A stretch of 64,000 nt of DNA from Deltaproteobacteria bacterium Ga0077550 (GCA_001464385.1 LNFB01000222.1:1-64000), one strand, 5' to 3'. Numbered from the stretch's first letter, positions 1 to 8,740 are shown. Translations and numbers: made by a program. The notes: a model not told the origin generated them from the sequence alone.

Positions 1-75
1 TTGCTGCATGTGAGAAGTCCTACCGCTCCAGAAGCGATCGAATGGTGATCATGGAGCTGACGCGGCGTAGGGAGA

Positions 76-237
76 ATGATGAAGCGCTTGTCGCCTGTTC
101 TCTTCGGCGCGACCCTTGGCACCGCCCTCGGCTGTACGAACGAGGACCCAGACTGCGATCCGGTCGAACGCGAACGGCCTCATCCGACGCGTCGCCCGAG
201 CCGGCGTCCGCACCTCACCCCTGCGGTGTCGGGTTGA
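76..237 (+). CDS. Short lipoprotein-like ORF, possibly a truncated gene
   Basis: A 53-residue frame begins MMKRLSPVLFGATLG and has a lipoprotein-like leader ending in TALGC, followed by the acidic stretch TNEDPDCDPVE. After that the composition turns Arg/Pro-rich, as if the reading frame had left real coding sequence. The frame runs into the 3' end of the convergent gene and overlaps it by 23 bp. A GGAGA sequence lies just upstream, close to the first ATG. It could be a tiny lipoprotein or the 5' stub of a longer one cut by a deletion or frameshift. No function can be assigned. Confidence 0.35.
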   Translation: MMKRLSPVLFGATLGTALGCTNEDPDCDPVERERPHPTRRPSRRPHLTPAVSG

Positions 238-1900
238 TCTTCCCCGTCCCCGAGCCGCCGAGGTACGCGTAGCTGTCGTACTCGTCGTAGCCCACCACCA
301 CCACCGAGAAGCCCGCGTCGGATTCCAGCGTGTGGACGCCGTCGGCGACGACGATGCGGGCGACCTCGAACTCACCGTTGTCGATGTCGTAGAACTCGGC
401 GTTGGCGATGGGATCGCCGTCGAGCTCGACCGCCGCGCCGGCGGTGCGGGTGATGACGAGGACGTCGGTGGTCCACTCGCTGGGGACGAGGACGACGTAG
501 CGGGGCAGGAACTGCTCGGTCGGGCTGAGCTGCACCATGGCGGGGTCACCGGTGCCCGAGCCCGGCGGGTTGTCGGCGCCGCACATGTAGTTCATCACCG
601 CGATCGGGCGATCGGCGTGGACGACGAAGTCACCCGGCTGCTGGGCGGTGCCGCCGACGTAGAACTCGAGGGTCTCGCCGGCGTTCAGCTCGGCGGGCGA
701 GTCGGGGAGACCCGTGACATCCGGGTCGGCGCTGAGGACGATCGTCGTGTTGTCCTCGCTGGCGTGGATCTGCCACAGCGAGGTCTCGGGCCCGCCGGCC
801 GAGCGCACCGGTACGCGCGAGGCCGCGAAGTCCTGGCCCCACAGCCGCACGCCGCTCAGCTGCTCCTCGAGGTGATCGCAGGCGGTGACGTTGGCCGGGA
901 TGTTGGCGCACTCGTGGGCGGTGAACACCGCGATCGGGTGGTCGGCCTCGATGCGCGTGCCCGACAACGACACGTTCGCGGCGGTGACCATGATCTCGGC
1001 GATGTCGCCCTCGTCGAGGGAGATCTCGAAGGGCATGCCGGCCGTGCCCGCCGGGACGCCCGCGCCCGCGGCCGTGTTCGCCGTGGGGGTCACCTCGATG
1101 TCGGTGCCGTCCTGCACCGCGGCGATCGTGATGTAGCCGAGGCCGCCCTGACCGCCGCCCCAGTGCGGCACGTAGGCCAGCGTGTCGAGCGACGTCGCGG
1201 GGTAGAGCATCGACGCGTCCGAGGTGAACGAGGTCTGGCTGAGCGGGCTGAACTGGTAGGCGATGATCGGCAGATCCGAGGTCACGCGGTACGTGCCGCC
1301 CTCGAGCACGCCGCTGCCCTGGTGGTGGTGATCGGGCAGCGTGAACGTGAACAGGCCCAGGGGCGGCACCGCCTCGGGACCAGCGATCTCCTCCCACACT
1401 CCGCCGATCTTCTGCTCGACGACGACGTTCGCGTTGCCCGACAGCTGCACGTTGGAGATCGCGATCGCGTACTGGTCCTGCTCGGAGGAGTCGTACTGAT
1501 CGAGGTCGACCGCATAGAACACGCAGCCGACGGTGGTCTCGCCGTCGTTCGCCTGGCTGCAGTCCTCGGGGATGATCGGCCCCTCGTTGCCCATGCCGAG
1601 ATCGGCGGGCTCGGGCGGGACCGTGTCGAACAGCACGGGTAGCATCGTGTCGCCGCCGTTGTCGTTCGTCGTGCTCGAGTCCGCCGACGTCGGGCCGCTC
1701 GCCATCGTCGTCATGCCGACGGTCGCGTCGCCGGTGGTCCCGGCGCCCGTCGAGGCACCGCTCGGATCGATGATGCTGGTGCTGCCGTCGTTCGTGCTCG
1801 TCGTCGACGACGTGCACGCGAGCGGCACCACCAGACCGGCCAACAAACCGAATCTCGTCCCAAGTCTCGTCCCCATGTAAATGCCCCCCGACATGTCCAT
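215..1900 (-). CDS. IgGFc-binding-domain-like surface lipoprotein
   Basis: A 561-residue lipoprotein. The leader ends in the lipobox PLAC (Cys29), followed by a ~75-residue Ser/Thr/Gly/Asp linker and then one large domain (about 130-555). That domain resembles the bacterial IgGFc-binding N-terminal family: repeated blocks around HECANIP and ACDHLEEQL, and a terminal GYDEYDSYAYLGGSG typical of the family. Such proteins are predicted to sit on the outer surface and act in adhesion; the ligand here is unknown. The start was chosen at the ATG lying exactly 6 nt behind a TACACT hexamer. A second ATG at 1876 (MGTRLG) is possible and has a G-rich sequence upstream. Confidence 0.82.
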   Translation of the reverse strand: MDMSGGIYMGTRLGTRFGLLAGLVVPLACTSSTTSTNDGSTSIIDPSGASTGAGTTGDATVGMTTMASGPTSADSSTTNDNGGDTMLPVLFDTVPPEPADLGMGNEGPIIPEDCSQANDGETTVGCVFYAVDLDQYDSSEQDQYAIAISNVQLSGNANVVVEQKIGGVWEEIAGPEAVPPLGLFTFTLPDHHHQGSGVLEGGTYRVTSDLPIIAYQFSPLSQTSFTSDASMLYPATSLDTLAYVPHWGGGQGGLGYITIAAVQDGTDIEVTPTANTAAGAGVPAGTAGMPFEISLDEGDIAEIMVTAANVSLSGTRIEADHPIAVFTAHECANIPANVTACDHLEEQLSGVRLWGQDFAASRVPVRSAGGPETSLWQIHASEDNTTIVLSADPDVTGLPDSPAELNAGETLEFYVGGTAQQPGDFVVHADRPIAVMNYMCGADNPPGSGTGDPAMVQLSPTEQFLPRYVVLVPSEWTTDVLVITRTAGAAVELDGDPIANAEFYDIDNGEFEVARIVVADGVHTLESDAGFSVVVVGYDEYDSYAYLGGSGTGKINPTPQG

Positions 1901-2191
1901 CGCGCGAGTGTACATGGTGCAGTTCCCGCGAGGCTTCGCGGTCCGCCGACGCTCGAGCGGCGCGCCCCGCGATAGGGTCTTCCCCTCGGCTTTCGGCCGT
2001 GGACACCCGCGAAGATCCCTCGTCCGCGCCCAGGCGCCGCGCAACGATGGCGGCCCACCATCGTCTGGTCCACGATTGTCCTACGCGCTCGAGCGCGAGC
2101 CCTGAACGCCAGCGCTTGACGATCCGGTGCGGTGCGTCGACGCTCGGCGCATGTCCACGCGCGCACGACCCGTCGCTCCGGGGCTCGTCCG
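1901..2191. other. Divergent intergenic region
   Basis: 291 bp between the divergent lipoprotein and uridine-kinase-like genes. Apart from the TACACT hexamer there is an isolated TTGACG at 2116-2121 with no good -10 at 17 nt. No RNA gene or repeat is seen. Confidence 0.4.
1907..1912 (-). promoter_or_regulatory. -10-like hexamer of a leaderless start
   Basis: TACACT on the minus strand, 6 nt before the ATG at 1900, which would place the transcript start on or next to the start codon. No clear -35 box is visible. Confidence 0.45.
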
Positions 2192-3928
2192 ATGAGCGAC
2201 GGCTCCGATCTCCTCGGCACGCGCCCCCCGGGGCGCACGCACGTGACGCTGCTGCGCGATGGCGGCGCCCACACCGTGCGCGCCGGGACCCTGCTCGGGG
2301 ACGTGCTCCCGGCGGAGGTCGGCGGTGAGCCTGTCGTCGCGGGCCTCGTCGATCAACGCCCCGCCTCCCTGGTCGCGCCGCTGTGGTCGGACGCGAGCAT
2401 CGCCCCGCTGACGACCGGGCACTGGGAGGGCGCGCGGATCTATCGCCGCAGCGTGGCGCTGCTCCTGCTCGAGGCCGCGGCGCGCTCGCACCCCGAACTC
2501 GAGCTCCGCGTCGGTCACTCGTTCGGCTACGCGCAATCCATCGAGGTCCGCGGGCCCGTCGCCTCGCGCACGGCGCTCGCGGCCGAGCTCAACGCGCAGA
2601 TGGTCGCGCTGGTCGACGCCGACCTGCCGCTGGTCGAGCCGTGGTGGACGGTCGAGCAGGCCCGCGCGCACTTCGAGCGCAACGGCTGGGGCGACGCGGC
2701 GACCCTGCTGCGCACCCGACGACGCGCGGCGGTGCCGTTGGTGTCGTACGGCCAGGTGTTCGCGCCGCGGTTCGGTCCGATGGTGTCGCGCACCCGCGCG
2801 CTCTCGGAGTTCGCCCTGGTCGCCGAGGACGAGGGGCTGCTGCTCGTGCACGGCGTCATGGATCCGACCCCGAAGCCGCGGCGGCGCGAGGCCGGTCCAC
2901 CCGACGCCGAGGACACCTCGAGCGCGGCACTGTTCGCCCGCTCGTCGGAGGCGATGCTGGTGCCGCACCTGCGCTGGCTCGACGCCCTCGGGACGACCAA
3001 CGTCGGCGAGCTCAACCGCGCGTGCATCGACGGCGACGTCTCGCAGCTCATCCACGTCGCCGAGGGCTACCAGGAGAAGCGCATCGGCCAGATCGCGGAT
3101 GCGATCGCGGCCGCACGCGATCGCGTGCGCGTGGTCTGCATCGCCGGACCGTCCGCGTCGGGCAAGTCGACGTTCATCCGGCGCCTGCGCGTGCAGCTCC
3201 AGGTCGACGGCCTCACGCCGCGGGGGATCTCGCTCGACGACTACTACGCCGATCGGGACGCGATGCCGAGGGACGAGCACGGCGACTACGACTTCGAGGC
3301 GTTCGAGGCGCTGCGGCGCGACCTGCTGCAGAGCCACCTGCTGCGCCTGCTCGACGGCGAGACCGTCCGGACCGCGCGCTACGACTTCAAGACCGGCATC
3401 AGTCGCCCCGACGGCGGCGACGAGCTGACCCTGGCCGCGGGTGACGTGCTGGTGGTCGAGGGCATCCATGGCCTCAACCCCGCGCTGCTGCCCGGGCTCG
3501 CCGACGACCGGCTGTTCCGGGTGTTCGTGTGCCCGCTCGTGCAGCTCCCGTTGGATCGGCTCACCCACGTGCACGCGTCGGACCTGCGGCTGCTGCGTCG
3601 GATCGTCCGCGATCGCCACGGCCGCAACACGAGCGCCGCGGACACCATCCTGCGCTGGCCGTCGGTCCGCAACGGCGAGCGTCGCCACATCTTCCCGTAT
3701 CAGCACCACGCCGACGAGGTCTTCGACTCTTCGCTCGTCTACGAGGCCTGCGTGCTTCGAGTGTTCGCCGAGCGGTACCTGCTCGAGGTCGGCGCCGATC
3801 ACCCGGCCTACCCGACCGCCGATCGCCTGCTCGCCCTGCTCGAGCAGTTCGTCAGCATCTACCCCGACCACGTGCCGCCGACCTCGCTGGTGCGCGAGTT
3901 CATCGGTGGCAGCGGGTTCGAGTACTGA
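2192..3928 (+). CDS. Uridine-kinase-like protein with ThrRS-type N-terminus
   Basis: 578 residues. Residues 15-240 look like the TGS plus second-additional-domain region of threonyl-tRNA synthetase. Residues 310-520 are a P-loop kinase of the uridine kinase/phosphoribulokinase family, with Walker A GPSASGKST at 319-327, then SLDDYYADR and VVEGIHGLNP. Family knowledge predicts ATP-dependent phosphorylation of a nucleoside such as uridine or cytidine in pyrimidine salvage, in the cytoplasm. The N-terminal synthetase-like part is known from a subset of bacterial Udk homologues and has no catalytic tRNA synthetase core. The start ATG (MSDGSDLL) was preferred over an upstream Arg-rich extension. 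The gene is single and ends 6 bp before a convergent gene. Confidence 0.85.
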   Translation: MSDGSDLLGTRPPGRTHVTLLRDGGAHTVRAGTLLGDVLPAEVGGEPVVAGLVDQRPASLVAPLWSDASIAPLTTGHWEGARIYRRSVALLLLEAAARSHPELELRVGHSFGYAQSIEVRGPVASRTALAAELNAQMVALVDADLPLVEPWWTVEQARAHFERNGWGDAATLLRTRRRAAVPLVSYGQVFAPRFGPMVSRTRALSEFALVAEDEGLLLVHGVMDPTPKPRRREAGPPDAEDTSSAALFARSSEAMLVPHLRWLDALGTTNVGELNRACIDGDVSQLIHVAEGYQEKRIGQIADAIAAARDRVRVVCIAGPSASGKSTFIRRLRVQLQVDGLTPRGISLDDYYADRDAMPRDEHGDYDFEAFEALRRDLLQSHLLRLLDGETVRTARYDFKTGISRPDGGDELTLAAGDVLVVEGIHGLNPALLPGLADDRLFRVFVCPLVQLPLDRLTHVHASDLRLLRRIVRDRHGRNTSAADTILRWPSVRNGERRHIFPYQHHADEVFDSSLVYEACVLRVFAERYLLEVGADHPAYPTADRLLALLEQFVSIYPDHVPPTSLVREFIGGSGFEY

Positions 3929-3934
3929 CGACCG

Positions 3935-4468
3935 TCAGGCGTCGACGGAGGCCTTCGGTGCGGCGGCGTGCAGCCGGCGGGGCCGCGTCGCCACGCCGTC
4001 CCGCGGGGCGCCGAGGCGCGATCGCAGCTCGGCGACGTCGAGCTCGAGCAGCGCATCGTAGTCGTCGTGCCCCGCGAACAGCGACGGGACGCGCTTGGCC
4101 GAGGCTCGCCACGCGCGGACGGTGCGGACCGGCGCGATCACGAGGCCGAGCGCGGCGAGGCCGACCACCAGCGCGCTGACGTAGGCCCCGAGCCCGGAGA
4201 GCCCGCGACGCAGCTCCCACGCCGAGATCTCGGCCTCGCCGACCATGTCGGTGCCGTAGCCGGTGACGACGTGGTGGAGGTCGTGCCGCATGATCGCGCG
4301 GCGGCGCGACGGCGGGTTCGGCAGCCAGAACGACACGCCGAGGATCGTGATCTTCGAGCGCGGCTCGTCGTAGCCGGCGAGCGTGAAGCCGTTCTCGCGC
4401 AGGTAGGCGTCGCGCCCGTCGCGGACCCGGCACGTGGGAGGGATCGGTCGATCGAGCGGCGCCTCCAC
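3935..4468 (-). CDS. Coq4-like membrane-associated protein
   Basis: 177 residues with a GTG start 10 nt behind TAGCAT. Residues 62-78 read HDLHHVVTGYGTDMVGE, an exact HDxxH-x11-E arrangement, the presumed metal-binding signature of the Coq4 family of ubiquinone biosynthesis. A hydrophobic segment at about 95-118 could anchor the protein. Only this signature supports the assignment. The rest is short and divergent, and no other quinone gene is near. It lies 24 bp downstream of a methyltransferase gene on the same strand, so the two may be co-transcribed. A different metal-dependent lipid function is possible. Confidence 0.6.
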   Translation of the reverse strand: MEAPLDRPIPPTCRVRDGRDAYLRENGFTLAGYDEPRSKITILGVSFWLPNPPSRRRAIMRHDLHHVVTGYGTDMVGEAEISAWELRRGLSGLGAYVSALVVGLAALGLVIAPVRTVRAWRASAKRVPSLFAGHDDYDALLELDVAELRSRLGAPRDGVATRPRRLHAAAPKASVDA

Positions 4469-4492
4469 GGAGAGCCCGATGCTACACCGCGC

Positions 4493-5122
4493 TCACCGCT
4501 GGTGGTACCGCAGCACGCGGGTGCGTCCGCCCGCGGCCGTGGATTCGCAGTCGAAGCCGCGCAGCGCCAGCCGCCGGCTCAGCTCGCTGCCGCGGTGCCG
4601 TCCCGGGTCGACGATCACCACGTCGGCGCCGGCGTGGGTGTGCGCGTCGAGGAACCTCGCCAGCTGCTCGGGGTGCTCACGCTCGTAGAGCACGTCGCTG
4701 CCGATCACGAGGTCGAAGCGGCCGAGCGTGGGGTTGGACTCGCACCAGCTGATGTCGCGGAACGGCAGCGGGTCGAGCTGGTTGAGCGCGAGGTTGCGCA
4801 GCAGGAACCGCTCGCCCAGCGGATGGATGTCGCTCACGGTGACGTCGAGCGCACGCCGGTGGGCGACGATGCCGGCGAGCGCGAGCCCGCAGCCGATCTC
4901 GAGCACGCGACGGCCGTCGGGGGCGATCGTCGCCATCGCCTCGGCGAGCACGATGCCGGCGGGCCACAGCTGGCCGAAGAACGACCACGCGCACTCTGGG
5001 ATCCCGCGGGCCTCGGCGAGGCCGTCGGGATCGCTGTACTGCGTGCGATCGAGCAGGGACTCGATGCGATAGTCGAGGGCCCCGACGTGCACCGTCTGTT
5101 GCTTGACCTGGTAGCCGGACAT
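4493..5122 (-). CDS. Class I SAM-dependent methyltransferase (lysine-methyltransferase-like)
   Basis: 209 residues. SAM-binding motif I is RVLEIGCGLALAGI at 72-85, followed by the acidic loop TVSDIHP and the motif DLVIGSDVLYE, a pattern of the methyltransferase_16 family that includes protein-lysine methyltransferases of the METTL21 type. The N-terminal block ending in AWSFFGQLWPAGIVLAE is also characteristic (the W-x-A-G position). The substrate is probably a protein but cannot be named. The start is the ATG of MSGYQVK; no strong ribosome site is visible. The gene lies divergent to the lipoprotein gene at 5255 and upstream of the Coq4-like gene. Confidence 0.78.
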   Translation of the reverse strand: MSGYQVKQQTVHVGALDYRIESLLDRTQYSDPDGLAEARGIPECAWSFFGQLWPAGIVLAEAMATIAPDGRRVLEIGCGLALAGIVAHRRALDVTVSDIHPLGERFLLRNLALNQLDPLPFRDISWCESNPTLGRFDLVIGSDVLYEREHPEQLARFLDAHTHAGADVVIVDPGRHRGSELSRRLALRGFDCESTAAGGRTRVLRYHQR

Positions 5123-5241
5123 CCGCGCGGGGCGATCCGGCGGCGAAGCGGGCGAGGCACCCGGGTCGAGCGGCGAACCCTCGGACGGTCGCACGGCGAT
5201 CCGATCGCCGCAAGGCGCTCGCGCTGGCACCGCGCGCCCCG

Positions 5242-5247
5242 TATGAT
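5242..5247 (+). promoter_or_regulatory. -10-like hexamer TATGAT
   Basis: TATGAT, one base from the sigma-70 consensus, lies 7 nt before the GTG at 5255. It contains the ATG at 5243, so that ATG is more likely promoter than start codon. Confidence 0.5.
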
Positions 5248-5254
5248 CCCAGCT

Positions 5255-6763
5255 GTGGCCGGGCGCGTGAACTTCGGACGACTCGCGGCGTTCGGCGTCG
5301 TGATGGGCATCGTGCACGGCGTCGCGTGCACCGCGTCGCCGTTCGCGTGCGACGACAGCTCCGCGTGCGCGGGCAACGGCGAGCAGGGCACGTGCGAGGC
5401 GACCGGATGGTGTTCGTTCCCCGACGCGGGCTGCGAGTCGGGCGCGCGCTACGGCGAGCACACCGGCGACGGGCTCGCGGGCGAATGCGTCGCCGTCGGC
5501 GGGACCAGCACGGGCACCGGCGATCCGACGCTCGCGACGCTCGCGACGCAGGACTGGACCTCCGCGATCGAGACCTCGAGCGAGGTCGGCCCGACGTCGC
5601 TCGACGGCAGCAGCAGCGGCCCCACCGATCCGACCGGCGATCCGACCGCGTCGGCGGTCTGCGGCGACGGGGCGATCCAGGACGACGAGCTGTGCGACGA
5701 CGGCAACGCGGCCGACGGCGACGGCTGCAGCGCGCAGTGTGTGCCCTCGGGCACCGTCACCTGGGAGCTCACCCTCGCGGCGGGCCATGGCCACGCCCTC
5801 GATCTCTTCGCGAACGGCGAGGTCGCGGTCGGCATCGTCGCCGACGGCATGAACGGCCCGTCGACCCCGGAGGTGTGGCGGGTCAGCGCCGCGGGTGAGC
5901 CCGTCTGGACCTGGGGCGCGGCGCCGATGGGGTGGGACGGCGTCGCGACGTGGGGCCTGGACGTCGCGGCGATCGACGGCGCCGAGCACGTCGCGGTCGC
6001 GACCCAGGGCAGCGGCGCCGACGGCAGCGTTGGGGTCACCGCGCTGCTCGACGCCGACGGGAACGCCGAGTGGACGGCCGACACGGTGAACGTCATCTTC
6101 TTCGGCGCGTACCTCCAGCCCACGGGCCAGGTGATCGTCGCCGGCCGGGGCGACGACGCCAGCGGCGTCACGCTGCAGTTCGACCCCGACGGCGGCGTGC
6201 CGATCGCCACCGTGGGCGAGCCCTTCGCGCCCGACGACGGTTTCGCCTTCGATGTCGTCGCGGACGGCGACGCGATCTACACCACCGGGCAGCGCGGCGC
6301 GTCGGGCAACGAGTCCGCGTTCCTCAACGCCGCGGTCGGTGACGTGTCGGTGCGCAGCGAGTTCGTCCTGGGTGAGCACAACGAGGGCCTCGCGGTCGCC
6401 CTCGATCCCCGTCGGGCGCGGCGCTTGGGCGGTTGGATCGGCACGGTGACGGCGCAGGGCATCGAGCTGCCGGCGACGATCGTGACGGACGCCTTCTCGG
6501 CGAACCTCCACGGCGTCGCCGTGGATCCGAGCGGCGCGGCGATCGCCGTCGGCTGGGACTCGGCCGCGGGCACGCGCGACGCGTACGTGGTGAAGGTCGC
6601 GCCCGACGGGCAGCGGATCTGGAGCACCCGCTTCGAGACCGCGGCGGGTGACGACGATCTGCGCGACGTCGTGGTCGCGCCCGACGGGGCGCTCACGATC
6701 GTCGGCACGCGCCTGGCCGACGACGGTGTGCCGTCGGCGTGGCTCGCCCGGCTCGTGCCGTAG
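5255..6763 (+). CDS. Cys-rich-repeat lipoprotein with propeller-like C-terminus
   Basis: 502 residues from the GTG; an ATG 12 nt upstream lies inside the -10. The leader ends in HGVAC (Cys25). A Cys-rich stretch and Ser/Thr-rich linker follow, then one myxococcal Cys-rich repeat (DUF4215 type: VCGDGAIQDDELCDDGNAA, ending DGDGCSAQC). The C-terminal ~330 residues contain repeated blades with motifs such as FDPDGG, VDPSGAAIAVGWDS and VVVAPDGALTIVG, like bacterial SBBP/delta-60 propellers. It is predicted to be lipid-anchored and outward-facing; the partner is unknown. This architecture is very common in deltaproteobacterial surface proteins. Confidence 0.8.
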   Translation: MAGRVNFGRLAAFGVVMGIVHGVACTASPFACDDSSACAGNGEQGTCEATGWCSFPDAGCESGARYGEHTGDGLAGECVAVGGTSTGTGDPTLATLATQDWTSAIETSSEVGPTSLDGSSSGPTDPTGDPTASAVCGDGAIQDDELCDDGNAADGDGCSAQCVPSGTVTWELTLAAGHGHALDLFANGEVAVGIVADGMNGPSTPEVWRVSAAGEPVWTWGAAPMGWDGVATWGLDVAAIDGAEHVAVATQGSGADGSVGVTALLDADGNAEWTADTVNVIFFGAYLQPTGQVIVAGRGDDASGVTLQFDPDGGVPIATVGEPFAPDDGFAFDVVADGDAIYTTGQRGASGNESAFLNAAVGDVSVRSEFVLGEHNEGLAVALDPRRARRLGGWIGTVTAQGIELPATIVTDAFSANLHGVAVDPSGAAIAVGWDSAAGTRDAYVVKVAPDGQRIWSTRFETAAGDDDLRDVVVAPDGALTIVGTRLADDGVPSAWLARLVP

Positions 6764-6781
6764 CGGCGCAGGCGGCCGGGT

Positions 6782-7474
6782 TCACGGCGCGGGACGGAGC
6801 GCGCGGCGCAGCACGCAGCGCTCGGGGTCGACCGCGATGCCGCGGCGATATCCGTCGAGCACGCGGCGCGACTGCTCGGCGAGCGCGCGGCGGATCTCGC
6901 GGCGCATGCCCTTGATGCGCGGGACCTTCATCGTGTCGTAGCCCGTCGTCTGGTGGCGGAGCCAGGCGATCACCGCGGCCTCGGCCCGGCGCTCGATGGG
7001 GATCCGCTGCGTGCGCGCGACCGTGCCGCTGCCGACCGGAACCGCGTGGGCGGTGACGGCCTGCGCCATCGCCTCACCGAGCGCGCGGTGGACCGGCGCG
7101 AAGTCGAGGAACGCGACGACGGCGGCGAGGAAGTCCTCGGCGTAGACGGACTGCGCGGCCTCGCGGCGGCGTCGACCGGACGCGAGTCGCTCGGCCCACT
7201 TCGGGTCGGCGCGCTCGACCTCGAGCTCGGCGCGGATCGCCTCGATGGTCGCCGCGGGCGCCCAGAGTCCGCGCGAGAACATCTTGCGCCCCCGCTTCTC
7301 GCGGACGGTCCACGTCGGGCCCGCCGCCTTCACGCGACGGGTCAGGCCCGCGTCGCCGGGGGGCAGCAGCGCCCAGTGGCTCGGCACCACGAGCACCTCG
7401 CCCGCGGCGGTCTTCGGACGATCGGGGGCAGGGCCGACGAACAACTCGCGGGTGCGATCGGGCACGGCCGTCAT
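6782..7474 (-). CDS. DUF2293 domain protein
   Basis: 230 residues, basic and soluble. The C-terminal part has the DUF2293 signature around TTGYDTMKVPRIKGMRRE, preceded by AEAAVIAWLRHQ. The N-terminal half (VPSHWALLPPGDAGLTRR and KAAGPTWTVREKRGRK) is typical of the longer bacterial members. The function of the family is unknown; its basic character would suit nucleic-acid binding, but that is only a guess. The start is the ATG of MTAVPDRTRE. The gene is convergent with the lipoprotein gene ending 18 bp away and divergent from the FKBP gene. Confidence 0.8.
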   Translation of the reverse strand: MTAVPDRTRELFVGPAPDRPKTAAGEVLVVPSHWALLPPGDAGLTRRVKAAGPTWTVREKRGRKMFSRGLWAPAATIEAIRAELEVERADPKWAERLASGRRRREAAQSVYAEDFLAAVVAFLDFAPVHRALGEAMAQAVTAHAVPVGSGTVARTQRIPIERRAEAAVIAWLRHQTTGYDTMKVPRIKGMRREIRRALAEQSRRVLDGYRRGIAVDPERCVLRRALRPAP

Positions 7475-7582
7475 GTAGTCGATCGCGCGCGCGGGCTCAA
7501 GCGGGGATCGTCGAGCGCCGTTCGTCGCCGGCACGCAGGTGGACGATCGACGATCGCATGCCCTAAGCTCGCGCACCCGATC

Positions 7583-8053
7583 ATGCAGCGCCTGCTCGTC
7601 GCCTTTTCCCTCATGCCGGCGCCCGTGCTCATGCTGACGCCCGTGCTCGTGCTGACGCCCGTGCTCGCCGCGTGCGACTCGGGGCCGACGCCGCCGGTGC
7701 CGACCGATGTCGCGGCGCCCCCGGCCGACGCGATCGTCACGCCGTCGGGTCTCGCGTCGAAGGCGCTCGTCGTCGGCACCGGCACCGTGCACCCCAAGGT
7801 GTCGAGCTCGGTGACCGTGCACTACTCGGGGTGGACGACCGACGGCAAGATGTTCGACAGCTCGGTGCGGCGCGGTGAGCCGACGTCCTTCGGCCTCACG
7901 GAGGTCATCCCGGGCTGGACCGAGGGCCTGCAGCTGATGGTCGTGGGCGAGACCCGCCGGCTGTGGATCCCCGAGGAGCTGGCGTACCGCGGCAAGAGCG
8001 GTCGACCGCAGGGGATGCTGGTGTTCGACGTCGAGCTGCTCGCGATCGAGTGA
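7583..8053 (+). CDS. FKBP-type peptidyl-prolyl isomerase, lipoprotein
   Basis: 156 residues. The signal peptide ends in VLAAC (Cys31). Residues 65-156 are an FKBP domain with VTVHYSGWTTDGKMFDSS, VIPGWTEGLQLMVVGE and WIPEELAYRG, carrying the usual active-site aromatic and Asp residues. It should catalyse cis-trans proline isomerisation in exported proteins, anchored in an envelope membrane. The signal peptide holds an imperfect 18-bp direct repeat (LTPVLV/LTPVLA), so its length may vary by slippage. TAAGCT lies 13 nt before the ATG. Confidence 0.9.
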   Translation: MQRLLVAFSLMPAPVLMLTPVLVLTPVLAACDSGPTPPVPTDVAAPPADAIVTPSGLASKALVVGTGTVHPKVSSSVTVHYSGWTTDGKMFDSSVRRGEPTSFGLTEVIPGWTEGLQLMVVGETRRLWIPEELAYRGKSGRPQGMLVFDVELLAIE

Positions 8054-8151
8054 TCCGACGGGCGTCCGCTGCGCCGTACCGTTCTGACCCGCGTGGCTGG
8101 GACGCGGGCCGCACGTGCGAGTTTTCCGCGTGTCCCTCCCGCGGGGTTCGG

Positions 8152-8157
8152 CATACT
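8152..8157 (+). promoter_or_regulatory. -10-like hexamer of a leaderless start
   Basis: CATACT lies exactly 6 nt before the ATG at 8164, placing the predicted transcript start at the A of the start codon. Confidence 0.4.
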
Positions 8158-8163
8158 GGGGTC

Positions 8164-8649
8164 ATGTCCACGCTCCGTCGCCTGTGCATCGCTGCGCTCG
8201 TCCTCGCCGCCTGTGACGACGGCGGAGGTGAGGACTGTCCCCGCGTCGGACAGCTCGCGGCCCAGCCGGAGCCCGCCGCCCACGAGACCGGTGGGCACGA
8301 TGCGGAGTGCGAAGTCGAGACCGAATTCGGGCCGCCCACCGGTGCGATCTGCCCCGCCGGTTCGACGCTGACCTACGAGAGCTTCGCGAAGCCCTTCATG
8401 GAGACGTACTGCACGAGCTGCCACGCGTCGACGCTCACGGGGGACGCGCGTCAGGGCGCGCCGCTGTACCACGACTTCGATTCGAAGGACGGCATCCTCG
8501 CGGTCGCCGATCACGTCGACTACAAGGCCGCATCTGGGCCGGATGCGACCAACGAGCTGATGCCGATCGGCTCGGGGCCGACGCCGACGCTCGCGGAGCG
8601 GCAGCAGCTCGGCGAGTGGCTGGCCTGCGAGCTCGCGGCGATGCAGTGA
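8164..8649 (+). CDS. Small mono-haem cytochrome c lipoprotein
   Basis: 161 residues. The lipobox LAAC is at Cys17. One c-type haem motif, CTSCH, lies at 83-87 within FMETYCTSCHAST, and a probable axial Met is in ELMPIG (Met133), followed by the usual C-terminal helix ERQQLGEWLACELAA. This order fits a periplasmic electron carrier or redox sensor held by a lipid anchor. Extra Cys pairs outside the haem site may form a disulfide. No oxidase or dehydrogenase gene adjoins it. A repeat element begins 2 bp after the stop codon. Confidence 0.85.
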   Translation: MSTLRRLCIAALVLAACDDGGGEDCPRVGQLAAQPEPAAHETGGHDAECEVETEFGPPTGAICPAGSTLTYESFAKPFMETYCTSCHASTLTGDARQGAPLYHDFDSKDGILAVADHVDYKAASGPDATNELMPIGSGPTPTLAERQQLGEWLACELAAMQ

Positions 8650-8650
8650 G

Positions 8651-8740
8651 GGGACGGGTACGGGCGGGTACGGGTACGGGCACGGGCACGGGCACGGAGC
8701 AGGGTTCGGGAGAACGCTGCGCGTTCTTCCGCACCCTGCT
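8651..8740. repeat. GGGCAC/GGGTAC hexamer array plus hairpin, copy 1
   Basis: 8651-8697 is an imperfect array of GGGTAC and GGGCAC units. 8698-8740 is an inverted repeat with two 20-nt arms matching at 18 positions around the loop TGC, with core GAACGC-TGC-GCGTTC. The same two-part unit occurs at 12376 and, as an inverted pair, at 58473 and 58682. It sits between two genes of the same direction, 28 bp before the next start codon, and could act as a terminator for the cytochrome gene. Confidence 0.85.

Noticed and set aside
116..1642. Open frame opposite the IgGFc-binding-like gene
   Set aside because: No domain, Arg/Val/Gly-rich, and the opposite strand has a lipoprotein leader and a recognised domain.
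5243..5245. ATG as start of the Cys-rich-repeat lipoprotein
   Set aside because: It lies inside TATGAT; the GTG at 5255 gives a normal leader and a 7-nt gap.
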